NCBI GenBank assembly: GCA_019279435.1
Contig: JAAALK010000283.1
Location: 1,116,001 to 1,180,000 of the forward strand
DNA length: 64,000 bases
Source: Zizania palustris
Taxonomy: Eukaryota; Streptophyta; Magnoliopsida; Poales; Poaceae
Reading direction: 5' to 3'
Positions within the stretch are counted from its first letter, which is position 1, and every line of letters begins with the position of its first letter. Both the position numbers and the translations under genes were made by a program. Shown here piece after piece: positions 34,441 through 46,545 of the stretch. The notes under the pieces are model-generated. The model worked only from the letters and a program-made list of their open reading frames with translations. It did no database searches and was not told the DNA's origin.

Positions 34441-34900
34441 AAGTCTGGGATCTCATTATGAATTGATTCCTTCTAGGGCGCGACCTATATTCCTAGGACA
34501 CAACACATACCCCTATTCTGTAAACCCTATAAATAGTTGGCAACCGCCACAAGTTTGGGTTGGGTTTTTCTTAGATTATTCTGCCATCACAATTTCACCG
34601 TATACCGGTTTGTAAAACCCCAAACCTTGAATCTTCAGATTATCATCTACAATTCCAGATTGCATTTACCTTGTTCTTGCAAAGTTCTACTATTGATTTG
34701 TAGGATCAAAACCTTCGTGGTGAGGTCGACTACGTGAAAGCGTGGTTGATAACGAATAGATGAGAGGGTGTAGAGATTGCAAGGTTTCGGTGCCTAATAG
34801 GAAGCCTTAAAGCATCAACGTCCACTTTTTGCCTCAATCGTACCTACCAGAAGATCAGGCCAACCATTTGCACATCCCCATGCTCATCAAGGTGTATTAG
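34440..34900 (+). repeat. Second LTR-like sequence, related to the CRM-like LTR end
   Basis: Has ACCCTATAAATAG (about 34525-34537) as TATA box. Its 34680-34790 part resembles the LTR end at 1-198: CCTTCGTGGTGAGGTC, GCGTGGTTGATAAC and GATTGCAAGGTTT in the same order. It runs into leader copy 2 at about 34890. Confidence 0.5.
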
Positions 34901-35662
34901 AGCAAAGGTTGCCCATTATGTATCAATCTATCCACGTGTTTCTCGTTTTCCCAAAGTCCAGGAAAGCCACACAAAAATACTTCGTTATTTTGTGTTAGTT
35001 TGTTCCACTGTTTCCAAACCCTCTTGAGCCTTTTCTCCAGAATTACTTTAGTTTTCTTTGTTGAGTTTGAGTCCCTTGTTCAAGTCTTGTTGCTGGTTTA
35101 GAGTTGCGTTCTTGAGTCTAGTTTGAGTCTTCTGTTGCGGCGAGAGCCATTTTCCTTGTGAGATCAGTTTCGCCTCAGTGTCGTGTCACTACCGCATTGT
35201 GTTTTTCCTTGTCCCGCATCGCAAGCCAGTAGCTAGGTTGCAAACCACCTTGTATCATTCACCGGCAACGCTAGTCTCCTTGTGTTCTTTTGCAAACCTA
35301 TTTGAGGAGTTCTTCAAGAATCAATCAAGCAAGAAATAAAAGTACAATCTCTCTATTCCGCACATCTTTCCAAATAGTTGGACACTACCTATGCATACGG
35401 ATTTGAGATCAAGCAACAGAGCTCTTTACAAAGCCATACAAGAAAAGTTCGTCCATCCACAAATCCAAAGGAAAAAGTGGTCCCAAGAGAAGAAAGATCA
35501 AGAAAAGAAAGAAAAGAGAAGAAGGCAAAAAGGAAGGACAAGTAGCAAAAGTGTCTAGCTTTGTACTCAGCAGAAAGGAAAAAAGAAGTGTTGAGCCAAC
35601 TGCTTCAATCGGTAAGAACTTTGTAAGGACTCGATAAGGCAAAGAAAGTGTGTGAGAGAGAG
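34901..35662 (+). repeat. Retroelement leader, copy 2
   Basis: Second copy of the leader described at 32774. It keeps the same order of landmarks and ends where the copia LTR at 35663 begins. No gag frame follows before the break. Confidence 0.6.
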
Positions 35663-37657
35663 TGTGGGATCGGAATGGCGACTAGAGAGGGGGGTGAATA
35701 GGCGCCTCGACAAATTCTCGCGAATATGATGGCCTGACCAGATCACCCAACACACCTCTAAAAATTGCAGAAGCAAAACTAATGATCACAATTAAGAATC
35801 CAGATAAAAAACAATATAGTTTGAATTCTTTCTCTTAATCAGAGTTTGAAAATCTGAAATGGTCTGTCGGAGATTGATATACCGATTTGCACTTTCTTAT
35901 CGGTAGATGGTTTACCAATATAGCTTTTTCGGCAATTGGAACTCCGACAGTGTTCAGAAAATTCAGAGAAACAAATTAAAATTCAAATTTGCAATGTTCA
36001 ATTAATGCAACAATAATAGATCAACACTTTTAAAATCAACATGATGGCCACATGAAGCTTTTTGAATATACGTAATTCCTAGATTACTATATGATCTTGA
36101 TAACTTGATCAAGCAATCAGGAATGAAGGTATCAACAACATTGAAGCAAAACAGACTGACATTAACCTAGAGTTCTGATCTGCAATACTCTATTGCATCA
36201 AGTGTTTGAGCACAACCATTGGATGAAAATCAGAGTAAATTTCAGGAACCAATAAGCTGACATAATCTTGGCAATGAATCAAAAACACATGCTGAGTAGT
36301 ATAAAAATGATGAACCAAAAGTACTGAGATTCAGCCTTAGGAGCAGCAATGCTGTAGCATTTCAGGGACAAAATCTCTGGAGTTCAACAAAGGGACAATA
36401 TCAGATGATGAACAACTCTAATCAATCCCACAAAAACTTGCAAGCACTTGGTAGAAATAAAACAGGGAAGGCAAGAAAGATTCTAGAAATGAATATTCTT
36501 CTCTCAAATTTTTCAGTTAAAAAATCTGTAATCCTCCAAAAATCTAGAATAAACTTGTTACTTGCCCTGGTTGATGGCATGCAGGTAATGAAAGCTGAAA
36601 TTCTAGTGACTAAACTCCATACAGTGGCTTGCTGCCTCCACATAGGAAAACCAGGCAAAGAAAACTGAACTCTGTGCTTAGGATGGAAGAAATTTGTCAC
36701 TATATATAACTTTGTAAGAAGACATGCATGTTAACAAATAGTGTAAACCAAGCAACGAGTGAAAATATGGCTACAGTAAAGAAGCATAGAAATATAGGGA
36801 AAGACTTGTGTGCTAGCAAAAATCTGCTCACCGACCGAACCACAGAAACACCAATGAATGGCAGCAAAAAAACAAATTCATCGGTGCTATAAAAACAACA
36901 TGCATGCGGCATGTAAAATCAGCCTCTGCACAATTCTGCCATCAGTGCGGTGTATTTCTAGATGCAGCATGGCCAGGCCAGAATTATCTAATGCACGAGG
37001 CGACATAGTGCCTACTGCGCTAAGACTTAAGCGGTGGCAAAAGAATTATCTCTGAATCAGAACAAAATCAGCAATAAAAGTCACAGAAATACTGAGTACC
37101 AAATGATTAAAAATACTTGTTCTAGACAGCAAGATCCCTAGACAAAAATTTGTGCAAGCAATCAGAACCCTCATGCAGAAATTTTGCCTAAAGGATGAAC
37201 CAGAGCGGCAAACTTGTATCACTTCAAGTTCTTGGCGATGCTCATGTAGCAATTCCGGCAAAACTCAATCGGCACATATGGTGAACAGAGATAACAACCA
37301 GAGCAAAGCCAAATAAAAACCAGCACAATAATTACCTGGATTACTTCCTATTGCTTCCTGCTCGGTGCGCTACAGTGGCTCAGCAGCGATGCTGTTCACA
37401 GCAGATGAAATTGAACAGGGGCGACACTTGACATAAAATTTTAGTCCGTGGCAGCTATTGTGTTGATTCTGGGAAAAAGCACAGTGCCCAAACCGAAACT
37501 ACAGTGTGCAGGAATAAAACTCAAACATAGCACAGAAAACGAAAGAAAGGATTCTTAAGAAAATTCTGGATAAAATTTCTGCTTAAAGAGATTCAGCCCC
37601 CAAAAATTACAGCCAAAAGTTCCCCTAATCCCCTAGGCATGGGGTCCTTTATATAGG
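35663..37657 (-). repeat. SIRE-type copia LTR, minus strand, truncated
   Basis: On the plus strand it starts TGTGGGATCGGAATGGCGAC, the reverse complement of the LTR end at 52100-52130 (copy D). The next ~100 bp also match (GGCGCCTATTCACC, AGAGGTGC.TTGGGTGAT). A TATA box (CCTATATAAAGG, minus strand) lies near 37647-37658. The start of the LTR is cut by the Tat LTR at 37658. No internal sequence of its own element is attached, so it may be a solo LTR. Confidence 0.7.
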
Positions 37658-38150
37658 TGTTGGCGTAAAAGATTACGCTAACAGGTTCTCAAGGATTAAG
37701 AACTAAAAAAAAGAGTTTGTGAAGCGAACTATCTCAAGCCTTCGAATAGGATGATAGCTCGAAGTAATTCGAAGTTGTGTATTGAATATCAGAGTATTCG
37801 ATGCCTATTATAGGGTGAGAAGGGGGGTATTTATAGGTAAAAAATCTAAGTAAAAGACCTTTTTACCCCTCAATTACAACCGACATAGTGGAAACTATTC
37901 GGTACCCCGAATAGGGCTAAAATAGTAAAATGTATCCGAAGAAGATAGATAAGGTAGACGTCATGTCAGTCTTGCTGTTTCCCACTGTAGAGATGGAGCC
38001 TTCAGAGGGTATCTTCGAACTGGGGTTCGGAGGACCCTTCGGCTCGGAAACTTCATCAACTTGGGGACACACTTCTGTCTTAAAGCTGCATAAATTGTCT
38101 TTGCCTTTTGATCTTAATGGTCCTGGGGATGAAGTATTTTCCCCCCAACA
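37658..38150 (-). repeat. Tat-lineage LTR 1
   Basis: On the plus strand it runs TGTTGGCGTAAAAG ... TTTTCCCCCCAACA, 493 bp, i.e. inverted TGTTGG..CCAACA ends. Same family as 39880-40374, the fragment 51432-51562 and 62105-62409. TATA box on the minus strand (CTATAAATACCC, near 37828-37840). Followed on the plus strand by GTAGCCCCTCG, the polypurine side. Confidence 0.85.
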
Positions 38151-38552
38151 GTAGCCCCTCGAATACGCTTCTCCGATTTAACCTGTATAGCAGGAGAGCA
38201 GTATACGCAAGAAATATTTTCATGCTCAGGGACTTAGAAAAAATGAAGGTATCGTAACCATTTGAAGTATCTTTTGCATCGGAGGTACGTCTGATGGAAG
38301 CTTCGAACTCGGACTACTGTGTGAAAGCTTCGCAAAGAAATGAACCGTTGCGGAGGCGAAGCATCACAGAGAGCCGTTAATTTTGAACCGTTACCCTTCA
38401 AGTAGCCGTTAGGCTTCCAGGAAAAAGTAACAGACTCAACTTTAACCGCGAATTCACATTTCCTTTACCTTCTAGACCCACCTATCAATGATAGAAGTCG
38501 AACCTGTAATGTGAATGCCTATCCGAAGAACAGTAACCGAAGGCAGAAAAGT

Positions 38553-38560
38553 TATAAAAG
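38553..38560 (+). promoter_or_regulatory. TATA box of antisense gene, copy 1
   Basis: GTTATAAAAGGGGG, 106 bp before the ATG at 38659. A TATA box lies at nearly the same distance (102 bp) before the second copy. It is on the strand opposite to the retroelement's own genes. Confidence 0.65.
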
Positions 38561-38658
38561 GGGGACCTAAGGCTCATTGGAAATTTTTATAGAGCCTTGC
38601 ATTTAAGCCCCTTTTCTTCAAACTCCAAACTTTCCCCAACCTCCTGAGCACCCAACCA

Positions 38659-39879
38659 ATGGCGAGGACCCACGCAACGGTGCCGACTGTGGTGGGAACT
38701 CTGGCGCAAAGACAAGCATGGGTGGCATCAGCAGCGGCGACAATGGCGGGAGCCCCGGGAAGTTCTTGGCCAAAGAACCCTCGGGAACTCCGCCCACCGT
38801 CCAAGAAGCCATTGAAGAATAGCTTCATCCTTGGTCAATCGGTGAGTACGGCGGACTCCATCGAGGAAGCGGTGAACGGGAAGCTGGGCCCCGGCATGAG
38901 GACTCGAGTCCCTAGTACAGAGGCGACCCCGACGCCACGGAGCGGAGAGGTGGTGGTCTTAGAGGCCTTCTTCGAAGCCGGACTAGGATTTCCTGCAATC
39001 AACTTTCTGGCAGAGGTACTAGACATGTTCCACATTACCTTGCCACAGTTGTCCCCCAACGCCATAGCAAGACTGGCCATCTTCGAATGGGTCCTTCGGG
39101 CAGAAGGGTGCGAAGGGAGATCGGAAGTCTTCGCCGCTACTCACGAAGCCTCCTGCCAGCCGAAGCCACAAGACGGACCCGGAGACACCAAGGTGTTAAC
39201 GGCGTTCGGAAGTGTTAATTTCCAACTTCGGAAGGAGTACGCGCAACATTTTCCGGCGAAGGCCATCAACGATCGGTGGTACACCAACTAGATCCTCCGG
39301 TAGTTCTACGCCGAAGTTGGAGAGGGTTCCAGCCTCGTAGGGCCCCTAAAAGAAATCTGGTACTAGAAGGAAGCTGAAGTTACTCCAGACCCAAGCTTGC
39401 TTTCAATGCGGCTAGGGTTACTTTGTTCGGTGGCCAGCCACATGAGCATGCGAGATCTGGCTGAGGAATTCATCGCCCTCTAGATCCCTCCTCTCAGAGC
39501 TGATTGGCTGATTGCATTCCAAAATGCTTCGGAGGGAGAGCTTCGAAGCCTAGGTAAGTCTTCGCATTTTCTTTTTTCAGCGGCTCCTTTGGTGCTAGCT
39601 CCAGAACAGATTGCAAGAGCCATTGAATGGGTGCTCGGAGCCCCTACAGTGGTGGAGAAGCAACGAAGGGTGGAGCTGTGGGAAGCTGGGAGCGCTTCAA
39701 CAGGGTGTGGAGTGCTCTTGGAATAAAGCCTCCTCCCCTACCAAACTTCAACTCAACGGGAGTGGCCCCCCAGAAAAGGAAAACCACCGCCGAGCCCTCA
39801 AAAAGGGTCGCCAAGACCCCCACCAAGAAGGGGAAGAAGACAGCGAAGCCTCCTCCTCAAGCATCTCTGGTATCTTCGC
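38659..39879 (+). pseudogene. Antisense gene of Tat element, copy 1 (Transposase_28-like)
   Basis: The first frame (210 residues, 38659-39291) has a variable start and then FFEAGLGFPAINFLAEVL, LPQLSPNAIARLAIFEWVLR and FQLRKEYAQHF. This is the 'putative gypsy-type transposon' domain known from grass elements; its function is unknown to me. Reading continues past stops at 39289 and further TAGs to a shrunken intron (GTAAGT...TTTTTTCAG, 39554-39580, only 27 bp), then LAPEQIARAIEWVLGAP. It is cut at 39880 by the next LTR. Stops mean this copy is dead. Copy 2 shares start, domain and intron position. Confidence 0.75.
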
Positions 39880-40374
39880 TGTTGGCGTAAAAGATTATGC
39901 TAACAGGTTTCTAGAGATTGGAAACTAACAAACGAAGTGTTTGTGAAGTGAACTATTTCAAGCCTCCGAATTGGATAATAGCTTGAAGTAATTCGAAGTA
40001 ATGTATTGAATAACTGAGTATTCGATCCTCATTACAGGGTAGGATGGGGGGTATTTATAGGTGAAAGTCTTAAGGAAAAGACCTTTTTACCCCTCAATTA
40101 CAACCGACATAGTGGAAACTATTCGGTACCCCTAATAGGGCTAAAATGGTAAAAGACTAATCTAATGAGAAAGAAGATAAGTCTTTCATCCTAGCTGGCA
40201 GGTAAGTTCTCTGAAGAGTCGACGTTCGAAACTGTACTCTGAACAAGAGTCCGAATTGATTCTTCGAACTTGATCCCATACTAAACCGGAGTTAGATACT
40301 GGAACTTTGGTTTAGTATATTGCCTTCGTCTTGTTACTGTAGAGATCCTGAGGATGAAGTATTTTCCCCCAACA
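39880..40374 (-). repeat. Tat-lineage LTR 2
   Basis: TGTTGGCGTAAAAG ... TTTTCCCCCAACA on the plus strand, 495 bp, close to LTR 1. It starts abruptly in the antisense gene of copy 1 (left flank TTCGC), so it is the end of a second element inserted there or a recombination point. As the following element is on the minus strand, this is its 3' LTR. Confidence 0.85.
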
Positions 40375-40702
40375 GTAGCCCCTCGAATACGCTTCTCCGC
40401 ATGATCTGTAAGGTTAGGAGAGCAGTATACGCAAGAAAAATAATCATGTGTAGGGGTTAATAAATTTTATCATCCTTCAGAATATGCAAATATTTATAAC
40501 TTCAAATCGATTTCTAAGAGAGTTCTATTCAAACAATTCTGGAATCAATTTCTATGAAGACAAAAAGCCCTTTAGACTTAGAAAAAATAGCCGTTAGCCT
40601 TTTCCTTTCAGAAGAAGGGATACGTTGTGTTAATTTCATAAACAGTAACGGTCAAGAAGACAGAACGACAAGTCTGAACGGTAAAAAATTGGGAGTCCAG
40701 GC

Positions 40703-40710
40703 TATAAATA
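40703..40710 (+). promoter_or_regulatory. TATA box of antisense gene, copy 2
   Basis: GGCTATAAATAGAGG, 102 bp before the ATG at 40805. The sequence around it differs from copy 1 but position and function-like motif are kept. Confidence 0.7.
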
Positions 40711-40804
40711 GAGGACCCAGAAGCGTACAAAATACCTTTCTCACCGTCTTTGCGCAATCAGCCAGTAGCCTCCAAACTTAGCCTCAATCGCTCTATTCGG
40801 CTTG

Positions 40805-42566
40805 ATGGCGAAGACAAGCTTCAAGGCTCCCGGGGTGACTTCGGCCCTAGCCCAGCAGCAGGCCATGGCGGCGGCAGCAGCGGCGGCACCTGCAGGGAAT
40901 TCCCAACAAGTCGGTCCCAAGGACCTCCTCCCGGCCTCTTCGAAATACTCCGACCAGTCTTACAAACTAGGGCCATCCACCTACAAGAGGAAGACAATCA
41001 CAGCAGTGGTTGAAGGAAAGATTAGCCTAGGGATCAATGTCCGCAAACCCGGGAAGGAAGCCATCCTTTCGCCGCGGCCCGGAGAAGTCGTCGTTTTCAA
41101 AGCTTTCTTCGAAGCAGGGTTAGGACTTCCAGCGGTAGACTTCCTGTCAGAGGTACTGGATCTTTTCCATGTCACCCTTCCTCAGTTGTCTCCGAACGCG
41201 ATAGCGCGCCTCGCTATCTTCGAATGGGCACTGCGGGCCAAAGGCTGCGAAGGGAGAGCAGAGATATTCGCAACACTGCACAAAGCCTCTTGCCAGTCGA
41301 AGACTTACCAAGGCTCCGGAGGGGAAAAATCGTAGTAGCCTTCGGCAGCATCAACTTCAGACTCCGAGATGAATTCCAACTACGGTTTCCAACGAAGGCC
41401 ATCAATGCAAAATGGTACACAGATTGGATTCTCCGGTGGTTCTACGCCGAAGTTGGAGCAGACAGCCGTCTGGCCGGACCTCTGCAAGACATATATTTTC
41501 GAAAGGAAGCTGAAGTCCACCTAGACCCTGGCCAGCTCAAAGCCCACCTCAATCTGCTTCAATGGATCAGTCGCTGCATGAGCATGTGGGACTTAGCGGA
41601 GGAGTTCATTGGGCTCCAGATTTCCCCTTTGATGGCCAACTGGCCTATCAACTTTGAAGAGGATCCGGAGGGAGGACTCTGAAAAATTTCTTCGAACTTG
41701 AGCTCTGCAGGTAACTTCGAAAACTACAACATGCGTTATATATGATTATTTCATGAGATGACTAATAAAAACTTATATTTCAGCTTCACAAGCCCATTTG
41801 ACTTCGGAGCAAGTCGTTCGATCTTTGGAGAAGATTCTCGGGGCTCCTACCCCGACTGAAAAAGAGTGGAGGATGAAACTGGTGGGTAGTTGGGAGCGAC
41901 TCAACCGAGTATGGGGCCTACTCAGAGTCATAGCCCCTCCTCTTCCAGACTGGGTGCCTTCCGAGCTTGGCCCAAATAAGAGGAAGGCAGATGCTGGGAC
42001 TTCGGCACCAGCCAAGACTCCCATAAAAAAATTAGCCCGTAAACCTAAAAACGTGTCTCCTTCCAAGCCCGCTGCTTCGTCTTTAGGTTCATCTGAAGAT
42101 GAGGGAGTAAGAGAAATGCAAAGGTCCCTTATAGACCTTATTACCGGAGACGAAGAGGCGCGGGCAGATGTCGAAGTCGTAGCCACTGGTGATGCAGTGA
42201 GCGTGCCGGCTGCACCAGACAACTCTGAACAGGCCGGGACCTCGAATGTCCTGCTTGACTTGCCGAGCCAATAAGCTCATTCGGTTGAAGGCGGAGTCGA
42301 AGTAGCGACGGACCAAGCTTCGATTCCGGATGAAGTGGTAACTGTTGCTCCAAGAGAGATTCCAACAGCTAACCCTTTGGTTCGTGATCCCGAATCTGAC
42401 GAGGACTTCGAGGGGGCCTTCGACCCTCCAAGTAGCCCCGTACTCATTCACCGACAAGATTTCGGGGGTAAACTTCATTAAAGCACATTTTCCTTTGCGC
42501 CCTACAAAATTATGCAATATATAATACCTTTGACTTTGCAGGGTCTGCTCCCATGGAGATGACTCC
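40805..42566 (+). pseudogene. Antisense gene of Tat element, copy 2, exons 1-3 start
   Basis: Starts MAKTSFKAPGV at ATG 40805. The domain reads FFEAGLGLPAVDFLSEVL, LPQLSPNAIARLAIFEWALR, then after a one-base shift near 41310, VVAFGSINFRLRDEFQLRF and WDLAEEFIGLQISPL. Intron 1 is GTAACT...TTTCAG (41711-41783, 73 bp). Exon 2 has LTSEQVVRSLEKILGAP, a Lys/Pro-rich basic part and an acidic end. Intron 2 is GTAAAC...TTGCAG (42468-42541, 74 bp). Intron sizes and borders are normal for plants. Stops at 41680 and 42272 break this copy. A SIRE LTR cuts exon 3 at 42567; the gene resumes at 46546. Confidence 0.75.
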
Positions 42567-44337
42567 TGAGGAGCCATGCTGAATAGCGTGGGCCTCATGG
42601 CTCCAGATGTGATGAGTCATTGTCAACGATAGTCAAAGAGGACTGAAAAGAGAGAGAAGACCTGTTGCGTTTGGGCCGCGTGTGACTCAGGTACACGGGC
42701 AGCGAGCGACTGTCGGGCAGAGGGGCCGCGAAGTCGGGCTGGCCCAATCCGGGTACATGGGCTAGGAGCAGTAGAGGATCCACTGGACTGTTGACCGGGA
42801 TTGACTCAGGTACACGGGCGGCGAGCGATTGCCGGGCTGAGGGAGCTGCGGAATCGGGCCGGCCCAATCCGGGTACCCGGTGCGAAGTCGGTGGACGCTT
42901 TGTCAGTTTCGGCGCAAAACTGACGACCGCTGATCTCGGATCTGACCGTTCTGAGGCGAAGCCGTAGCTGCTACGAAAGCTCCGCATCAGGACAAGTTAC
43001 CTTTATTTAGGTTTTTACTATTTTGCCTTTAGGCCCACAGTCTGTCAGTTGAGTCTGTAAAAAACCCTAAGGGAATTTCGGTCTTTTCCATTTTTATTTA
43101 GCGTCTGTAAAAAACCCTAGGGGTATTTTTGCATTTCTCTATTTTATGGGCTGCCTATAAATAGGCCCCAATATCCTAGGGTTAGGGCACCCATTTTGAA
43201 AAACACTTTACCAATTTCAGAAATTGTGGGTCACTTTTTCCTTGAGTTCCTCGTTGTTCTTCCGCCGCCGCCAGAATTTCATTTGGCTCTGGAAATCATC
43301 GCCTCCACGATTCGGTTTTGTTTTCTCCTGAGTGATTTTCTTCTCTGGTGTTTACATCTGCGCATCATTTTGTTTCCACGGTTTTACACTGTTCTTTGCC
43401 AGATGCAAGCCTGCGCAACAGATGTCCTTAGAACATGCACGCATCAACCAGCCTATGCAAATAGCTAGCGTGCAGCAGCGCATTGCGCTAGTAGCCTGTG
43501 TACTGTGTAGCAGTGCCTTGCACTAGCATCTTGTGCACGACAGGGACTAGCTGCAACCTATGAGCTAGCTGCTGTAGGCTACGCATCTTGGGGGCCAACC
43601 AGGATCTTCTGTGGATACAAGCTTCATCGTTGTTTTCCTGGCAGAGAAACAACGGACCAAGTCTGTTTTTTTTATTCGGTTTTTAAGAGGAGTTACTATT
43701 TCGGTTTTCTTGAGGAGCTGGTTTTCTTGAAAAACCATTTTTCTTTCAAAAACCAAATTCCGGTTTTTTTCCTTTCTCTCTTACAGAACGCCGGCGCATG
43801 GCGCATTAGGAGCTGCTCTGCGCATGCGGTAGGCGGAGGTTGCAGGGAGCACGGCACTGTGCGCATGCATGGTGTTCGGCAGAATGCTACAGGAGACAAA
43901 AAATTCAGAACAGTAATTAATCTCTCCTCGGTTTGCGTGCCTTGCATTAAATTTCGAAATAGATTTATTTTCTGCAAGAGTTTTTATTTCAGAATGCATT
44001 AAATATTCACATATATATTTATGAGCACATTTTATTTACTGCATTTGTTTTGTCTAGATTAAATGCGTTAAATATTGTGTTTGCTCTTACTCGATGAACT
44101 TTCTACAAACTGTGAATATTTTGCATGTGCTTGATGGATCATCTGTGATTTGGTGAAACTTTTGTGAAGATGTCATTCGTACTGTGATGATTTTTTAATC
44201 TGCCTTTAAGCACTTTGATGGTGTCTTTTTGATTAGGACACCGGTCGTTTTTAGGCTAGATCATTTTAGGTCCTGCTAATCTGTTTACTTTTCCTTGCTA
44301 AGTCTGTCGAGGTGCGTTGGGTATTGGGAGCAGGCCA
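42567..44337 (+). repeat. SIRE-type LTR (copy E), plus strand, right end in gap
   Basis: Starts TGAGGAGCCATGC, has the duplicated motif GACTCAGGTACACGG (42684 and 42803), TATA box CCTATAAATAGG (about 43149-43160) and CCTAGGGTTAGGG after it. The shared end (GTCGAGGTGCGTTGGG) has begun when the gap starts. Its central block (43200-44200) differs from those in copies A-C. Confidence 0.85.
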
Positions 44338-45337
44338 NNNNNNNNNNNNNNNNNNNNNNNNNNNNNNNNNNNNNNNNNNNNNNNNNNNNNNNNNNNNNNN
44401 NNNNNNNNNNNNNNNNNNNNNNNNNNNNNNNNNNNNNNNNNNNNNNNNNNNNNNNNNNNNNNNNNNNNNNNNNNNNNNNNNNNNNNNNNNNNNNNNNNNN
44501 NNNNNNNNNNNNNNNNNNNNNNNNNNNNNNNNNNNNNNNNNNNNNNNNNNNNNNNNNNNNNNNNNNNNNNNNNNNNNNNNNNNNNNNNNNNNNNNNNNNN
44601 NNNNNNNNNNNNNNNNNNNNNNNNNNNNNNNNNNNNNNNNNNNNNNNNNNNNNNNNNNNNNNNNNNNNNNNNNNNNNNNNNNNNNNNNNNNNNNNNNNNN
44701 NNNNNNNNNNNNNNNNNNNNNNNNNNNNNNNNNNNNNNNNNNNNNNNNNNNNNNNNNNNNNNNNNNNNNNNNNNNNNNNNNNNNNNNNNNNNNNNNNNNN
44801 NNNNNNNNNNNNNNNNNNNNNNNNNNNNNNNNNNNNNNNNNNNNNNNNNNNNNNNNNNNNNNNNNNNNNNNNNNNNNNNNNNNNNNNNNNNNNNNNNNNN
44901 NNNNNNNNNNNNNNNNNNNNNNNNNNNNNNNNNNNNNNNNNNNNNNNNNNNNNNNNNNNNNNNNNNNNNNNNNNNNNNNNNNNNNNNNNNNNNNNNNNNN
45001 NNNNNNNNNNNNNNNNNNNNNNNNNNNNNNNNNNNNNNNNNNNNNNNNNNNNNNNNNNNNNNNNNNNNNNNNNNNNNNNNNNNNNNNNNNNNNNNNNNNN
45101 NNNNNNNNNNNNNNNNNNNNNNNNNNNNNNNNNNNNNNNNNNNNNNNNNNNNNNNNNNNNNNNNNNNNNNNNNNNNNNNNNNNNNNNNNNNNNNNNNNNN
45201 NNNNNNNNNNNNNNNNNNNNNNNNNNNNNNNNNNNNNNNNNNNNNNNNNNNNNNNNNNNNNNNNNNNNNNNNNNNNNNNNNNNNNNNNNNNNNNNNNNNN
45301 NNNNNNNNNNNNNNNNNNNNNNNNNNNNNNNNNNNNN
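44338..45337. other. Assembly gap (1000 N)
   Basis: Exactly 1000 N. It separates a plus-strand SIRE LTR from a minus-strand one. Confidence 0.99.
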
Positions 45338-46545
45338 TAGAATAAAAAATTACAAGTACTAAAAATACTTAGGTAGATTAAATTACCACGAAATTTCTAA
45401 ACAAAATTTTCGCTAATTAATTAATATATGATTATCTCTAAAAATGATCTACTAAAAATTAGGGGATTAGAAACTAACCTACATGCGCATGTAGACGTCG
45501 CCGTGTGAATCGCCGTCGTGTGGAACCAGGACCCGCGCGCGTTGAATTTCTCCGCCAGGAAATCTTCCGCGAGACTTTCACGTCCAGCCATGACAAAATA
45601 GCTTCAGCGTGGAGAGAAAAAAAGGACTTGGCTTCCGTCTGGTTTCCTTCAGCCGTAAGCACTGCTGCCTTTTTTTGTCGTGCGGAGAGAGAAGATGTTG
45701 TGGGGCCCGCCCGGATGCACGTGACTCAAAATGGCAGCAACCTGCTGCGTTTAATTGTCGTGGCGCTCGGCTGCAAAGTGACGCCGCATCAATCTACGTG
45801 CCACGACCAGGAGATGACGCAATCTGCATGCTGCCTGTGAAAATGAAATTTCGCTGCCTATACACGCGGCGCTGGATGCCTTCGCCTAGGGAGCCGTGCG
45901 GCGACGGCGACGGCGAAAACAATACAGATAAAAAAACGCTAGTGGCGGAAAAAATATTTGGACTGAGATTGATCTAATGGAAAACAGTCAACTATCCCCA
46001 AGGGGATAGGGGCCTATTTATAGGCGAATCTTAATACATGAAAATACTAATTTACCCTCGGGTAAAATAAACTAACTCTAAATTATATTTCGAAAATTAC
46101 TAAAATATTCTTAGAAAAATTACATGACTCAAATAAAAATATTCTAAACTTAAAACTAAATATTAATATTCTAAAAACGAATTAAACATAGATTGTCAGT
46201 TTTACACCGAAACTGATAAAGCGTCCATCGTCTTCGCACCGGGTACACGGATTGGGTCGACCCGACCCCGCAGCTTCCTCAGCCCGGCAATCGCTCGCCG
46301 CCCGTGTACCTGAGTCAAACCTAGTCAACAGACCAGTGGATCATCTGCCGCTCCTAGCCATATACCCGAATTGGGCTAGCTCGACTCCGCGGCTCCTCTG
46401 CCCGGCCGTCGCTCACTGCCCGTGTACCTGAGTCACATGCACCTCAGACTCGGCAGGTCTTCATCTCTCCCTTCCATTGACTTCCGTTGACAATCACTCA
46501 TCACATCTGGAATATCAAAACCATATTCTTCAACATGGTTTCTCA
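45338..46545 (-). repeat. SIRE-type LTR, minus strand, distal end in gap
   Basis: Minus strand from TGAGAAACCATG (46545) through the duplicated U3 motif and TATA box (CTATAAATAGG, about 46013-46023) into a GC-rich central block. Orientation is opposite to the LTR at 42567. The five flanking bases (ACTCC left, ACCGC right) do not form a target duplication. Confidence 0.8.

Noticed and set aside
44295..45362. Long open frames over the N run at 44338-45337
   Set aside because: Same artefact; the edges belong to LTRs.
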